DNA of 64,000 nt from Cichorium intybus (taxonomy: Eukaryota > Streptophyta > Magnoliopsida > Asterales > Asteraceae). A model generated the notes under the pieces. That model searched no databases. It worked only from the letters and a program-made list of their open reading frames with translations, and was not told the origin of the DNA. Location: positions 73,048,994 to 73,112,993 of the forward strand of contig CM042013.1 in assembly GCA_023525715.1 (NCBI GenBank). The letters run 5' to 3'. A program made the position numbers and the translations under genes. Position 1 is the first letter of the stretch. Each line of letters opens with the position of its first letter. Shown here one piece after another: positions 1 through 11,512 of this stretch.

Positions 1-2005
1 TCAGAGGTTGAAGTACGACTCTCAACTTTGCAACCAAGTCTTGTGTGAGAGCTGCATTTGTTCGTTTCAGTTCCTCTGTAAATCTTGTGACATCGGAAGC
101 GGTTTGGGCGGCAGTGAGCTCTTCAATTTTTGCTCTGGCCTCATCAAGCTGTTTTTCAAGCTTGGTACTTTGCTGGGATTCACTCCGAAGTCCTTGCAAG
201 ACTTTCATGACTTCGGAGTTAGTTTTATCTGTCTTCTCGGTAAGGGCATCAACCTTCTCGTTGATGGTGGTGACAGCGGATTCCAACTTCTTTTCGAAGG
301 AAGATTAGATCTTATTTTGTTCTTCCAAAAGCTTTTGTTCAAGCTTTTGTATGGAATCCTTGAATTCTTTGGACAAGGAGAACTCCAGAGATTCAATCTC
401 TTCGGTGATGTCACCCAAGGTTGGTTTGGTGGGATCAAAGCCAGTTTGAGCTTGAATGAGAGTGTCAAGCTTGGAGTTGAGGACTTTGTACTGTTTCATT
501 AGTACAAATCCTTCGTCTGGCAAGTCTTCATCAGACACTCCTTCTACATTCAATGGAGCCATATGAAAGGCTTCAAAGAAGGCAGCCGAATTTGGGTTTT
601 GTCTTGATGGTGATGTGGGTAAGTCAAACTCAGGTAGTGAAAAATCAATACCAGAGAAAGGTACCTCGGAGGTTGGAGGAGCAGTTGTTGGTGGTTGAGG
701 AGGTATTTCCGATGTAGTAGGGTGAATGGTGGTAGTTTGTTGAGCTGTTGTGAAAGGTGGTGGAGGAGGTATGGTATGTGTAGGTGTGGGTGGTTTGGTT
801 GTTTTAGGTGGAGATGGAGGAATGGTAGTTTGCAATGGAGAGGTAGGTCTGGTTGTTGATGTAGGTGAAGGAGGTTGATCTGCGAATTGTTCTTCTTCTT
901 GTTATTCTTCATGGACTGTGGATGGAGTCCTTTCTGAGTCCGAAGACTCATCCACAACCATGATTTTTCTTTGCCTCTTCGGCTGTTTCCTCTTCGGTGT
1001 TGTTTTCACCGAAGTCTTTCTTTTCTTCTCTTCCTTTTTAGGACCGCTGGGTCCACCAGCCATTTTCCTCTTCCCTTTTCCTTTTAGAAGCTCTTTCATA
1101 GGTGCAACCTGACTTATATCGCGAATTGGGTAAGGAATTATTAAGGTGTTACGATAAGAGTTTACCTCATTGCATTCCAGGGGAACTTTGGATAGCATGA
1201 CATTTGGAATTTGAGCACAGAAGTCAGCAGGTTTGTCGTCTAGAATCGGAATAGCAATGGGAGTGAACTTCATCTCAGCAAGTGAAGGATCAGGAACATA
1301 ACCTATCTGCTGGTAATTGGCATGAACGACGATTGCCCAGAATCTTGCATTAGCAATTTCTGTTCCCTTCATACTGTGATTGATGTGGGAGCAGAAATCA
1401 GTCCACAGAATTGTTGCGAAGTCCACCTTGACATCATAGTAAATTCCGTAGAGGAGACCTTGGAATGTAACACTTGCAGAGTCAAGGCCTGAGGTTCTAC
1501 CAGAAAGACATCTCAGGAAGATACTGAAGAAGTATCTCCAGAGGTCAGGGAGTTGGTTTTTCTTGAAAGTGCTGATTCTTTCAAGTGGGGGTTCATACCC
1601 CATTTTGTTGAACATATTGACCAGTTGGTCAGCAGATGGGACCACCATTTCTTTTGAGTTGTAGATTGGAAGTCGGAGAGCTTCAGCAAACTTTTCTTTT
1701 GTTAATTGCACTTTCTTTGTTTTGCCCTTGGCATCAACCGCTTCATAGTGCACGGATTTGACTTGGTTGTTGGAGTCAAACAGAGCATTAGACGTGTAGT
1801 GTGCCCTGTGAACCAAAGTCGCAGGAATGGAGGGAGTGCAGGTTAGGGCGTAACCTAGTACGGATCTCTTCATGCATTCCACCAATGCATCGATTGGTTT
1901 AGGGTAAAGAGATAGATCGTTTCGTAGTACCAGGTTTGATGATTGACTCTTGAGATTTGGAATAGACATGGCTTCAGCGGTTTGCGATGATGCTTCAGCG
2001 GCCAT
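1..2005 (-). pseudogene. env-position ORF of the SIRE-like element (plant transposon protein type), C-terminal coiled coil, broken
   Basis: Starts at an ATG at 2005 and stays in one frame to the left edge, interrupted by TAA at 902-904 and TAA at 305-307. The first 367 residues form a globular region (hydrophobic and aromatic-rich, about residues 30-290) followed by a Lys/Arg-rich segment (about 300-350) with NLS-like basic clusters. After the first stop comes a Pro/Thr/Ser-rich stretch (about 885-660), then a Glu/Lys/Leu heptad-like coiled coil from about 420 to the edge. I recall similar proteins annotated as putative plant transposon protein beside copia elements in Asteraceae. SIRE1 carries an env-like ORF in the same position with a predicted coiled coil. 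No signal peptide or clear transmembrane span is visible here, so a true envelope role is doubtful. Confidence 0.65.
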
Positions 2006-2124
2006 TGATGGTTAGATGGAGAAGATGAAGAAGATGAGGAGTTTGTAGATTTCTTTGAGAGTAAGTTTGCAGAGAGAAATAAGAGTTGTGTTCGCGTAAA
2101 GAGTGTAATGGAAGAGGTGAGAAG

Positions 2125-2132
2125 TTTATATA
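2125..2132 (-). promoter_or_regulatory. TATA-like box upstream of the env-position ORF
   Basis: The minus strand reads TATATAAA here, 120 bases before the ATG at 2005, in a locally GC-richer stretch. Position and sequence fit a plant core promoter, which would let the extra ORF be expressed from its own transcript. Promoter activity is inferred. Confidence 0.4.
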
Positions 2133-2205
2133 GTATTCGTGGTCCCTAGGCCATTTAATGCACGTTTGAAATGGTCCAGTAGAAAGTAGACACCTCAGCA
2201 CCTGC

Positions 2206-3825
2206 TCGTCCCACTATCTCTGCAAAAAGGAGAAATATACGGCTGTCAGTTACAATGATTCAAAATTTGAACTGTTATCTTTTGAGAAGTCATTATGGTT
2301 AAAGTTTTTCATTTAATTTTCATTGACAACTGTAAGCAAACGGTTATAATTCAAGGAATTTTTGTCTCTGTGATTTATCATAAAAGTGGAAATCTTTTGA
2401 ACATTTAATTGACTTCGCAGTTATGAAAAATTATGACCGTTGAGGGTACGCTTCGGAGCATAAAGTTCTGCTTGACTCCGAAGAGTGTTCTGTCACTTCG
2501 GTGATTGACAAATGTACCGAAGTCCATATGTTTTTCTCTTTGTTTTTCTATAAGTTTTTGAATTTACTTTTGACTGATGCAATATGTCGTTCAACCTTAG
2601 CTTTCATGAATAATATGAAAAGATGATTTATTCGAGTTAATGTTCAGAGTCGTTCGAATCATGTTGGAAGTCCATTTTTCATTTGGAAGTTTGTTTGATT
2701 CAATATCGGTCATGAATTTATAAGTCTAATTACCCCATCACTGACTTGATTTCGCATTAGGAAACACGTTTTGAGTTGTGCTTATGTGCTTCAAACTTTT
2801 CAAATATAATAAAGATAACATTCTTTGCGTTTGAAATTTAAAGAGGTTTTCATTCATGAATTGAACATCAGAAGTGTTTCAGAAGGTTTGATTGGATTGT
2901 TTTGAAGATTCATTTGGAAATTTTATTCCTTTTCATCAGTTGAAGTGTTTGGATACTAAGCTCAGATGACAAGCCTTTGAGCTTCGTACACCACTCCTAC
3001 TTTATCATTTAAGACAGACTACTTGAAATGTTCATATTCCTCTACAAGGTACTCGACTATGTTATAGGAGCTCCTTGTACCGTTATTTAAAACAGAAGAA
3101 TAAGCTTTTGAATGCTGATTTTTCTTTTGCATTCCCTTGGTTATCTTTTGATTTTTGTTTGTCTTTGTTTCTTTTGAGAATTGTTTTCTATTTTTCTTTT
3201 TCTTTATCCGAAGATATAGAACATCACCATATGTTTTCTTTCTTTGATGCATTTTGTTTTTGTTTTAAACAGTCCTTGTGAGTGAAAATCTTCATATAGT
3301 TCAATTTTGTACCATTTAATGAAAAGTGATTTAAATTTGCTTATCAAACGATGTTGGTTCTATTTTTGAGGAAAACTTCGGAGCACTTGAATTATCCTGT
3401 GTAGTTTTGAGGCTACATGATTAGTTTGAAGTTGAAGCGAGTCAAGTTTCGAAGGGTGGTTAGAAATAGACATTATGTTAAGGTTATTGAAATCAAACAA
3501 GGCTTCAAATTGTAAAATAGCCTTGACCTCACTTCGAAGTCTGTTTTCTTACCAATGTTTCAGGTCGATTCCCAAATACCTTTTAGTGCAATAAGGTATG
3601 ATTTTCAGAATCTAAAATCAAAGTTTTGTCCTTTACTTGGTTAATTCATGAGAGTAACGTTAAACTTTGTCATTGTGCATCAGAATTTTCTTTTCGTTTG
3701 GTATAAATTTTTCTTGTTTTTGAATTTCCTTAGTCTTAAACAACTCTTTATTTTTATCTTAAAAGATGAAGTTAACATTTGTTCAAGTGATTTTCAAATT
3801 TGAAGGGTTTATTTTGAGGAAAAGT
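2206..3825. other. Non-coding spacer between pol and env-position ORF
   Basis: About 1.6 kb of AT-rich sequence without a supported ORF on either strand; the short ORFs near 3019-3281 are low-complexity and match nothing I know. Scattered copies of the element's recurrent CTTCGGAG/CTCCGAAG motif occur, for example four TTCGG or CCGAA cores within 2450-2525. Confidence 0.6.
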
Positions 3826-3827
3826 TT

Positions 3828-4141
3828 GTTCCGCAGACCTCCGAAGTGATATTTTACTTCGGAATACTGCGGTGAAGTGGCAAGTGTTTTTGCTTGTTTT
3901 TCTCCGATGACCTCCGAAGCCAAAATTTACTTCGGGGGTCTGCTGAGTTTGTTGTTTTTGTAACTCTTCAGGGTAGCAAGTTCTCCGATGAGCTCCGAAG
4001 TCAAAATTGACTTTGGGGGTCTGCGGAGTTTATTCTTTTTGTAAATTTTCTAAACTGCTAATATTTCTCTGATGAGCTCCGAAGTCAAAATTGACTTCGG
4101 GGGTCTGCGGAGTTTATTCTTTTTGTAAATTTTCTGAACAG
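3828..4141 (-). repeat. Tandem 81-84 bp repeats each carrying a CCGAAGTCAA/TTGACTTCGG inverted repeat
   Basis: Three units begin at 3902, 3983 and 4067 (each starting CTCCGATGA or CTCTGATGA), with a weaker partial unit at 3828-3858. The two units nearest pol carry, exactly or nearly, a 10-bp inverted repeat CCGAAGTCAA..TTGACTTCGG with a 2-base centre; the outer one is degenerate. The array lies immediately 3' of the pol stop codon (4166-4168) in transcript orientation. It could be a terminator or structural RNA, a transposase-independent regulatory array, or simple slippage expansion. Confidence 0.75.
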
Positions 4142-4165
4142 AGTAAGAGTGAACAAATCTGGAAT

Positions 4166-4456
4166 TTATTGAAGAGTTGATCCATCTATCATTCCAAGTC
4201 CACGAACGATTCTTGTGAATGCTTCTTCATTTAAAGCCTTCGTGAAGATATCTGCCAGTTGTTCTGTAGTATGAACAAAGTGCACCTCAATATTCCCCTC
4301 CTCAACATGACTTTTGATGAAGTGATAGCGAAGAGCTATATGCTTCGTCTTGGAATGTTGAACAGGATTGTGGCATATGCGAATTGCACTTTGGGAATCA
4401 CAGAACAAAGGAATTTTTCTCATATTGATGGCATAGTCTTTCAATTGGCTTTGAAT
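4166..4456 (-). pseudogene. SIRE-like pol, RNase H C-terminal part
   Basis: Continuation of the RT-RNase H frame after an in-frame TAG at 4457-4459. The codon sits where copia RNase H normally has Trp, consistent with TGG to TAG. The segment retains the CDSQSAI and KTKHIALRYHF motifs (RNase H catalytic region and the conserved C-terminal block) and the ADIFTKAL tail typical of copia pol. It ends at TAA 4166-4168, the authentic end of pol. RNase H would remove the RNA strand during reverse transcription; as it stands translation would stop before this part. Confidence 0.85.
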
Positions 4457-5740
4457 CTAGATGATTTGAGAAGTACATGCCGTAGCTGCTACATATTCAG
4501 CCTCTGCTGTGGAGATAGAGACGCAAGTTTGCTTCTTAGATTGCCAGCTGATAAGTTTTCCATCCAGGAATTGACAACCCCCCGAAGTGCTCTTGCGATC
4601 AATTGAGCAGCCACCAAGATCAGAGTCTGAATAAGCTTGTATGTAGAAGCCAGAGTTTGATGGGTACCACAGACCATAAGCAGTAGTTCCATGAAGATAC
4701 CTTGCACAATTGCAGACTGCAAACATGATGTCAGGACGACTGGCTGTAAGATAGAGCAATGATCCAATCATGCTTCGGTATTGCTGTATGTCGGTCTTCG
4801 GTTTGTCCAATGATGGATTTAACCTTATACCTGCAGGTAAAGGAACTTTTGCTTTGGAGCAGTTAGTTATTCCGAAGCGTTCAAGCAAACTCTTCGTATA
4901 CTTTTGTTGATTAATGAATATTCCCTCCTTGGATTGTGTTATTTGTAATCCAAGAAAGAAATTAATCTTCCCCATCATACTCATTTGAAATTTGCTTTTC
5001 ATCAACTTCTCAAAATCTTTTGACAAATTAGGGTCAGTGGATCCAAAAATTATGTCATCCACATAAATTTGGACTAACATCAGGTGAGATCCAACTTTCT
5101 TTCTAAAAAGTGTTGGGTCCACAGATCCTTGTTTAAAATTTGATTCTTTCAAAAATTTGGTCAAGGTCTCATACCAAGCTCGTGGGGCTTGTTTTAAACC
5201 ATAGACTGCTTTGTCTAGCACATAGCAATGGTTCGGATGTGTTTTACTTTCAAAGCCAGGTGGTTGTTCAACAAAAACGGTTTCCTCGAGATCACCATTC
5301 AGAAAGGCACATTTAACATCCATTTGATAGACATCAAAAATTTTGTGTGCAGCATAAGCTAAAAATATCCAAACTGATTCGAGTCTGGCAACAGGAGCAA
5401 AAGTTTCTTCATAATCAATCCCCTCCTGTTGATAGTAACCTTTGACAACCAACCTAGCTTTGTTCCGAACTACGTTGCCTTCGGTGTCTAGCTTGTTACG
5501 GTACACCCATTTGAGACCGACAATTGAGGCATTTGCAGGTTTTGGAATTAGCCTCCAGACTTTGTTTCTTTCAAATTCTTCTAATTCCAACTGCATTTCT
5601 TCAATCCAGTCTGAGTGATCAAATGCATCTTTGACGTTCTTAGGTTCTACCTTAGAGATAAAGACATTGAACATGCACAACTCAGAATTTTTGTTAAGAT
5701 CTAATTGCTTTTGGTGAAGTTGTGCACGAGTTAGTACTTT
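4457..5740 (-). pseudogene. SIRE-like pol, reverse transcriptase and start of RNase H
   Basis: Copia-type RT (RVT_2). Visible in order: KWVYRNKLDTEG fingers motif, KARLVVKGY, the first catalytic Asp in QMDVKCAFLNG, PPGF, YGLKQAPRAWY, the catalytic YVDDIIFG box, FFLGLQI, and the RNase H start with SDSDLGGCSIDRKSTSGGC. The catalytic residues look intact. The open frame extends to 5881 but homology begins near 5740. Upstream, the hinge between integrase and RT continues in a different frame (ending 5694), so a frameshift of one base modulo three lies near 5735. The frame ends at TAG 4457-4459. Confidence 0.88.
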
Positions 5741-6047
5741 GAACGTCACCGATGACAAGTGATGGAGGATGATTTCTCGTCCATTTGTCCAAAGGAGGAT
5801 AGTTTGGATCAAAATCAGGAGGTCCTTCAGCATCAATGTCCTCAATGTCTGAGGGATATCCCGAAGTGGAAGGAAAATCATCCATTAGCAAGTGATTATT
5901 CGAATTTGTGTTGGTTTGTGGTGTGTGTATTTGTGAAGTAGAGTTTGATATGTTTCCCCCTTGGACATTTGTTGGTGTTGAGGAGGTGGTAGCTTTATCC
6001 GAAGCGATTGTTGTGACTGAATTCGGAGTGGCAATCTCTGGCTCCCC

Positions 6048-7730
6048 CTAGATTGTTGGATACATGGATATGATATTTGAGATTGACTGGGGTGTAGAGA
6101 TAAGAGTGTTTGATTCCCCATCAGTACTTGTACTGCCAGTACTTCGGTTTGATGGCTCCCCCTCAACACTTGCATTTTCCATACTCTGGTTAGATGGCTC
6201 CTCCTCAACAGAAGATGGTCCTTGTATGCTGCTTGTAGAGGAGTCATCGGGTCCGTCTGTGAGCTTGGAGAGTTCGGACTCATGGTTATCTGGTGCTCTG
6301 ACTTCGGAGTCCGCAGCTCGCACAGGTTGATCAAATAAAAGTGAGAAGTCTGTGTCGAATGTTGTGATTTGAGCAGCATCTACAGCAGGCTTTGGAAAGA
6401 TAGAAGACATAGGAAATGGGTGCAGAGACTTCTTGATGTAGTAGTCATCAAACCTTAGATTAAAGGTTTCTTCGATTTTGCGAGTCTTCTTGTTCATGAC
6501 TCTGTAGGCTTTTGAGTCTTGAGAGTAACCAAGGAAGATGCCTTCTTCTGATTTGTCATCAAACTTGGTCAAGTGATCCTTCATGTTTAAGATAAAACAC
6601 CTACAACCAAAGATGTGAAGGGATTTGACATTTGGCTTTCTTCGGTTGAGTACTTCGTAAGGTGTAATATGAAATCTTTTGTGAATGTAGGATCTGTTTT
6701 GAGTAAAGCATGCAGTAGAGATAGCTTCAGCCCAGAAGTACATGGGTAGGTTTGCGAAGTTTAGCATTGTTCTGGCTGCTTCACACAAAGAACGATTTCT
6801 TCTTTCCACAACCCCATTTTGTTGAGGAGTATAGGGTGCAGAGAAGTTATGACCAATTCCTTTTGTCTTCAAGAATCCATCCAAGATCTGATTTTTGAAC
6901 TCCGAACCGTTGTCACTGTGCACAGTTCGGACTTTCTTGTTGAGCATCAATTCCATTTTCTTTATAAAGTTGATGATTTCTTCAGCTGCATCGGATTTGT
7001 TTCTTAGGAACAACACCCAGGTAAACCTTGAATAGTCATCAACGATAACCAGAATGTACTTCTTCTTTCCTATTGATTCTATTGCAGATGGTCCACACAA
7101 ATCTATGTATAGAACAGAAAGAGGTTCGGTGATTTTGGGGTTGATCACTGTAGGATGTCTTTGTTTTGTCTGCTTGCCATGTTCACAAGCAGAGCAGAGG
7201 GAATCATTGTCAAATTTGAGAGCTGGCATACCTCGAACCAAATCCATGGCCACCAATTTGTTCAAATCTTTGAAGTTCAGATGGGCAAGTCTTTGGTGCC
7301 ATAACCAGCTAACATCGGAGTCGGCTTTGGAGTGAAGACATAGATATTGCCCACCGGTCACTGGCTTTAGATTTAAGGGAAACATGGATCCCTTCCTTTC
7401 TGATTTCAATAAGACTTCGTTTGTTGCTTCTTTGGTGATTACACTCCCTTGGTTGTTGAAAGTGACAGCGTTTCCCGTTCCAACCACCAATTGAGATATA
7501 CTCACAAGATTATGTTTTAATCCTTCAACAAATGCCACTCGGTTGATAGTGAATTGGCCATTTGTTATTTTTCCATATCCCCGAATTGGACATGTTTCAT
7601 TATTACCAAAGCGTACATTTCCAGCATCATCTAAATTCCTGTAATCCTTGAGATATTCCTTCCTCCCTGTCATATGTCTTGAGCAGCCACTGTCTATGTA
7701 CCATTTTGAATCATATCGCTCATCAGACAT
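6048..7730 (-). pseudogene. SIRE-like pol, protease and integrase
   Basis: Aspartic protease motif DSG at residues 13-15 (WYIDSGCSRHMTG), GAG-pre-integrase zinc-binding segment around 145-190 (HQRLAHLN...CSACEHGKQ), integrase DDE core with Asp210 (YIDLCG), Asp273 (HSDNGSEF) and Glu309 (GVVERRN), then a Ser-rich hinge. The protease processes the polyprotein and integrase inserts the cDNA. The reading frame is the same as the ORF upstream (7740-10037), separated only by TGA at 7740-7742, and it ends at TAG 6048-6050. The hinge continues in frame to 5694 before the frameshift. Catalytic residues are intact although the polyprotein is interrupted. Confidence 0.9.
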
Positions 7731-7739
7731 AACCTGCGA

Positions 7740-10037
7740 TCAATCAAGAAGGAGTTGGTACCCAATCAATCTTGGGTCCTCAGGGTAAGCAAAGGATTCT
7801 TGAATCCATTTTTCTACGCCCTCTTCAGAAATTTCATTTGCATTTAAATTAATCAAATTCTCCGAAGCTTCATGTGATGAACTTGAAACCGAAGTGTTTG
7901 AGCAGGATTTAGAAGAGTTTGTAGTTAAAATTAATGAGTCCGAAGTGACTGACAAAGTGACAGACTTCGGAACCCATTTTTGAATGGAATTTTTTGATTT
8001 GGAGGATTTTGAAGATTTTGAAGTTTTTGTTTTTGCAGTTAGGTTTTCTTTAAGGTCATTTCTTTTCCAATTTTGTTTTGGTTTTTCTGTTTTTGACTTC
8101 GTTGAAATTGAGCTGCACAACGTAGAGGTACAAAGATACTCTTCGTATGCCAATTTAAAGTCATTCATTGAGAGATCTTTATCCTTGAACATTTCCAAAT
8201 TGTTGTCCGGCCATTTGTGGAATGTATCTATCAGATTGTTTCCTTTTGAGAATTTTTCCTTCGTCGGTTTTTGAAATTTAGGATTTGGAAAGTTAGGTTT
8301 CGTTGGTGTAAAAGTTGGTTTTTCATTTCGACTTTTAACATCTGAGATTTTTGAGCAAACAGGTTTTGTACCAGAAGTGGAAGCAATTTCTTCATTTTGT
8401 TTCAAACCTCTAAAAGGAGTTTTTCTTTTCACAAGATTTAGGGGTAGCTTGGTTTTCGAATTTTCAACAGTGGGTTTTTGAGTTGGTTTTGAAATCACCA
8501 CTGCTGATTTTGGTTTTTGTAGAACTTGTGGTCTTTTCAAAATTTGGAGATGTTGTGTCAAAGTTTTGTTAGTTGAAACTTTTGATTTTGAAATTTCATT
8601 TTCAGGATTGTGTGAAAAAGGGACACATTCACAAGATTCCATTAATTCCAATACATCCATCTTCGGAACTGTGGGTTTTTCCACAACTTGAATTTGTTTG
8701 TAGTTTCGATTAATGTAAATGTGATCGTCATTCTTGAGATTTAGTAAGTGTGACATGTTTTCGGGTACTTTCTCTTTTTCAAAACAAAGACGATTATACA
8801 CATTGTGGCCGTATAATTCTTGTTTCCTTACATTTATTTTTACTTCCATTTTCTCATTCATTTCATTCTCGACCATTTTGGATGATGAGAAAAACCCTTC
8901 ATTTGTAACTGTGGTGTTATCCTTTTCAAGAAGTTTTTGCAATTCATTATCAATTAAGGATAATCCACCAGGTTTTACAAAAATTGTGTTTTTGAAGTAA
9001 GAAACCTTAGGATAGATACATGCCAAATGGACTAGCCTTTTTGAATTATCCTTGAGATACTGATCGTAAGAGACAGATTCATCTGTGATTTGAAGTTTAA
9101 AATTTGAAGTTTCTTTGGTTTCAAGAATTTTTGATTCACAATTCATTTTTGTTTTTCCTTTGTCCACCGAAGACATTTGTGAGATGTCTTCGGAGGTCGA
9201 TTCGGATATGGAGGATGACTTTAACAAAATCAAAGAGGAACAGTCAATCTCCTCCATGTCCGAATCACTTTCAGAATCCTTTTCAGACAAGTTATTGGCA
9301 AGTCCTTTTTCTTTTGTTTCAATTTGAGGTACAGCCTTGTTCAGGATTGGAATTTCTTGAGGCAATATTTTGAACAATTTATCAGCAGTTAGATGTTTTT
9401 CCACAGATATCAGGCCATGTTTATATGATGGATTAGTAACTTCGGAGCCTGATACTATAGATTCGCATTCATAAGATATACTATCGACTTCCTTTAATTT
9501 AAACTCAATAAAAGGCAATAGTTGTCTATGCTGGACATTACAAACATCGGCTGAATGATAAATTCTTGTAATATGCGCATATAATCGTTTGGCTGTTTCA
9601 CAAAATATGTTTCTCTGTCTTAAGATTACATCATGATTGTTTAAAAATTTTTCTCTATTTTCTTCTAACAAGGAGATTCTAAGATTAGATTTATCTAATG
9701 CTAGCATCAGGTTCTCTACTCTCCCACTCAAGCTTAGAAGCTCCTGCTCACTGAGTATTTCCCTATTTTTAGCATCAATGAGTAATTTATGCATGACAGA
9801 ACAATCACGAGTTATTTCATTTATAATGGGAGCAGATTGAGAAATAGGAATTTTAAAAGATGAGAGTAGTTTGGATACCTGCTCAGGGATGGTTAGGCGA
9901 GTGTCATTAGCCATCAGACATAAGTCCTCATCATCATCAGAAGAGTCATCATTCCACATCTTCTGAGTTTCAGCAGTAATCATCTTGTGTGTCTCCGAAG
10001 TCACATAGCCAATACCCGAAGTCGCTTCAACCTTCAT
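7740..10037 (-). pseudogene. SIRE-like Gag-Pol linker region, 765 codons
   Basis: Starts at ATG 10035-10037 but is in the same frame as gag (separated by TAG 10044-10046) and as protease-integrase (separated by TGA 7740-7742), so it is best read as the middle of one Gag-Pol polyprotein. It opens with an acidic NDDSSDDDED patch, then a Leu-rich coiled-coil-like region (about residues 45-200), then about 500 Lys/Ser/Thr-rich residues of low complexity without zinc knuckle. Length between the Gag knuckle and protease is unusually great compared with ordinary copia elements, where the protease follows closely. Function unknown. No catalytic motif seen. Confidence 0.7.
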
Positions 10038-10043
10038 CAGTTC

Positions 10044-11366
10044 CTATTCATTCAACTTCTCCGAAGTGTCTTGTAGAAAGCTCTTATCGACATCATAGGC
10101 CATGAAAGCACTATGAGATGGCTTTCTCACTTCGTCATCATCTGAATCCGAAGACCAAACTTGATATGATCCTTGACGATTATCAGCAGCCATTAAGGCT
10201 AGGTCTTTGGTCCTTACTCTAACTTCCTCCATTTTTCTTGCGTAATAAGCTTCGTCCTTCACTTGTGGTTTCTTTTCGTTTTGCTTCCGAAGCATGCAGT
10301 CTTTTGCAAAATGATTCTTGCCATGACAGTAATTGCAATCATAGCCAGAATCACCTGAGATCTTCTTCTCTTCGGACTTTTCTTTGGATGACTCCGAAGC
10401 CGGTTTTTCAGATAGCTTCGGGGTTGACAGTTTTAAGTTATCCTCCTTTGGAGTGAATATTTCAGGTTTGGGCTTGGAGTTGAAGTTTGATTTGTTAAAG
10501 TTTTTCACAAATGGTTTTCCTGAGTTTCTTTTGAAGAAGGGTTTCTTGAACCTACGATTGTTCGCGGCATAGAGAGCAACAGTATCTCCATTATCATCTA
10601 CCATGTAGGCAGCAGCGTCTTCATCACTTGATTCTTCTTCCTCTTTTGACATGAGAGCTAGTGGTCCAGAACTAGCCATTTCACTTCTTCGACCTACCAC
10701 ATCGGGTTCATGTGATTTTAATAGATTGTATAGGGCAGCTAGCTTGTATTTCTCGATATTCTCATAGGATTTGACCATGAGCATGATTGGTCTCCACTCC
10801 TTGCGAAGACTGTAGAGAAATTTGATATTTATCTCTTGTTGGCTTCTTGTTTCCCCATACTTATCGAGTGTGTAAATCATGTTGCTCAAACGTTCATAAT
10901 AGGCTTCTAAGGACTCATTTTCTTCTTGCTTAAAGTTCCCGAAGTCTGCAAGGATTTCTTGAACTTTGCTAGTATGGAGGATTTTATCTCCTCCGAAACG
11001 GAGTTCGAGATTATCCCACATCTCTTTTGCAGATTTTGCATCAGCAATGTGGTGGCTGACATCGGGACCCAAGCCACTTCTCAGTTCACGCATGGCCCTT
11101 TCGTCGTTTTCAATCTTCTTCATATCTGCAGCATTAAGAACAACGGCTTCTTCTCCGTCAGGAACAACGAATCGACTAGCAATGTCTGTGTGTGGACCTT
11201 CAGTCACAGACCTCCACAGATCTTTGTCCAGTCCTATAAGGTAATCCTTCATTCGACCAGCCCAATAATCATAGTAAGAAGTTACTAGAATAGGGGCCTT
11301 TGTTGATGAACCGATGAGGTTTGTATAGTTAAGCATATTGGCATAAGTAGCTGTGGAATCAGTCAT
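10044..11366 (-). CDS. SIRE-like Gag
   Basis: Start chosen at ATG 11364-11366 (protein beginning MTDSTATYA), about 150 bases from the PBS. UBN2-type retrotransposon Gag with the conserved AKEMWDNLELRFGG and ESLEAYYERLSNMI motifs (about residues 113-170). It is followed by a basic, Lys/Ser-rich region and a CCHC zinc knuckle (CNYCHGKNHFAKDC, about residue 345 of the frame) that binds RNA in the virus-like particle. The frame is open throughout and ends at TAG 10044-10046; beyond it the same frame stays open for 765 codons. The TAG is either a nonsense mutation or a suppressed stop; its context (TAG GAA CTG) is not the CARYYA readthrough type. Confidence 0.85.
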   Translation of the reverse strand: MTDSTATYANMLNYTNLIGSSTKAPILVTSYYDYWAGRMKDYLIGLDKDLWRSVTEGPHTDIASRFVVPDGEEAVVLNAADMKKIENDERAMRELRSGLGPDVSHHIADAKSAKEMWDNLELRFGGDKILHTSKVQEILADFGNFKQEENESLEAYYERLSNMIYTLDKYGETRSQQEINIKFLYSLRKEWRPIMLMVKSYENIEKYKLAALYNLLKSHEPDVVGRRSEMASSGPLALMSKEEEESSDEDAAAYMVDDNGDTVALYAANNRRFKKPFFKRNSGKPFVKNFNKSNFNSKPKPEIFTPKEDNLKLSTPKLSEKPASESSKEKSEEKKISGDSGYDCNYCHGKNHFAKDCMLRKQNEKKPQVKDEAYYARKMEEVRVRTKDLALMAADNRQGSYQVWSSDSDDDEVRKPSHSAFMAYDVDKSFLQDTSEKLNE

Positions 11367-11512
11367 CTTGATGTATTTCAACAGGATCTTTTCAGTAAAA
11401 ACGGGTGGTAGAGATTTGCAACAGATGCGGAAGACTAAATCTGAGAATCGATTCAGATTTAGAGCTGAAGCAAACGAATTCGAACTCTATCAACAGGTTT
11501 TTGAGCTACCCT

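Noticed and set aside
8..502. 164-codon plus-strand ORF rich in Phe/Leu/Gly
   Set aside because: Antisense shadow of the coiled-coil part of the env-position ORF.
550..957. 135-codon minus-strand ORF rich in His/Leu
   Set aside because: Shadow of the env-position ORF in another frame.
10044..10046. Programmed readthrough stop between Gag and Pol
   Set aside because: The context is not a known readthrough type, and several other stops nearby are clearly mutational; left as a comparison test only.
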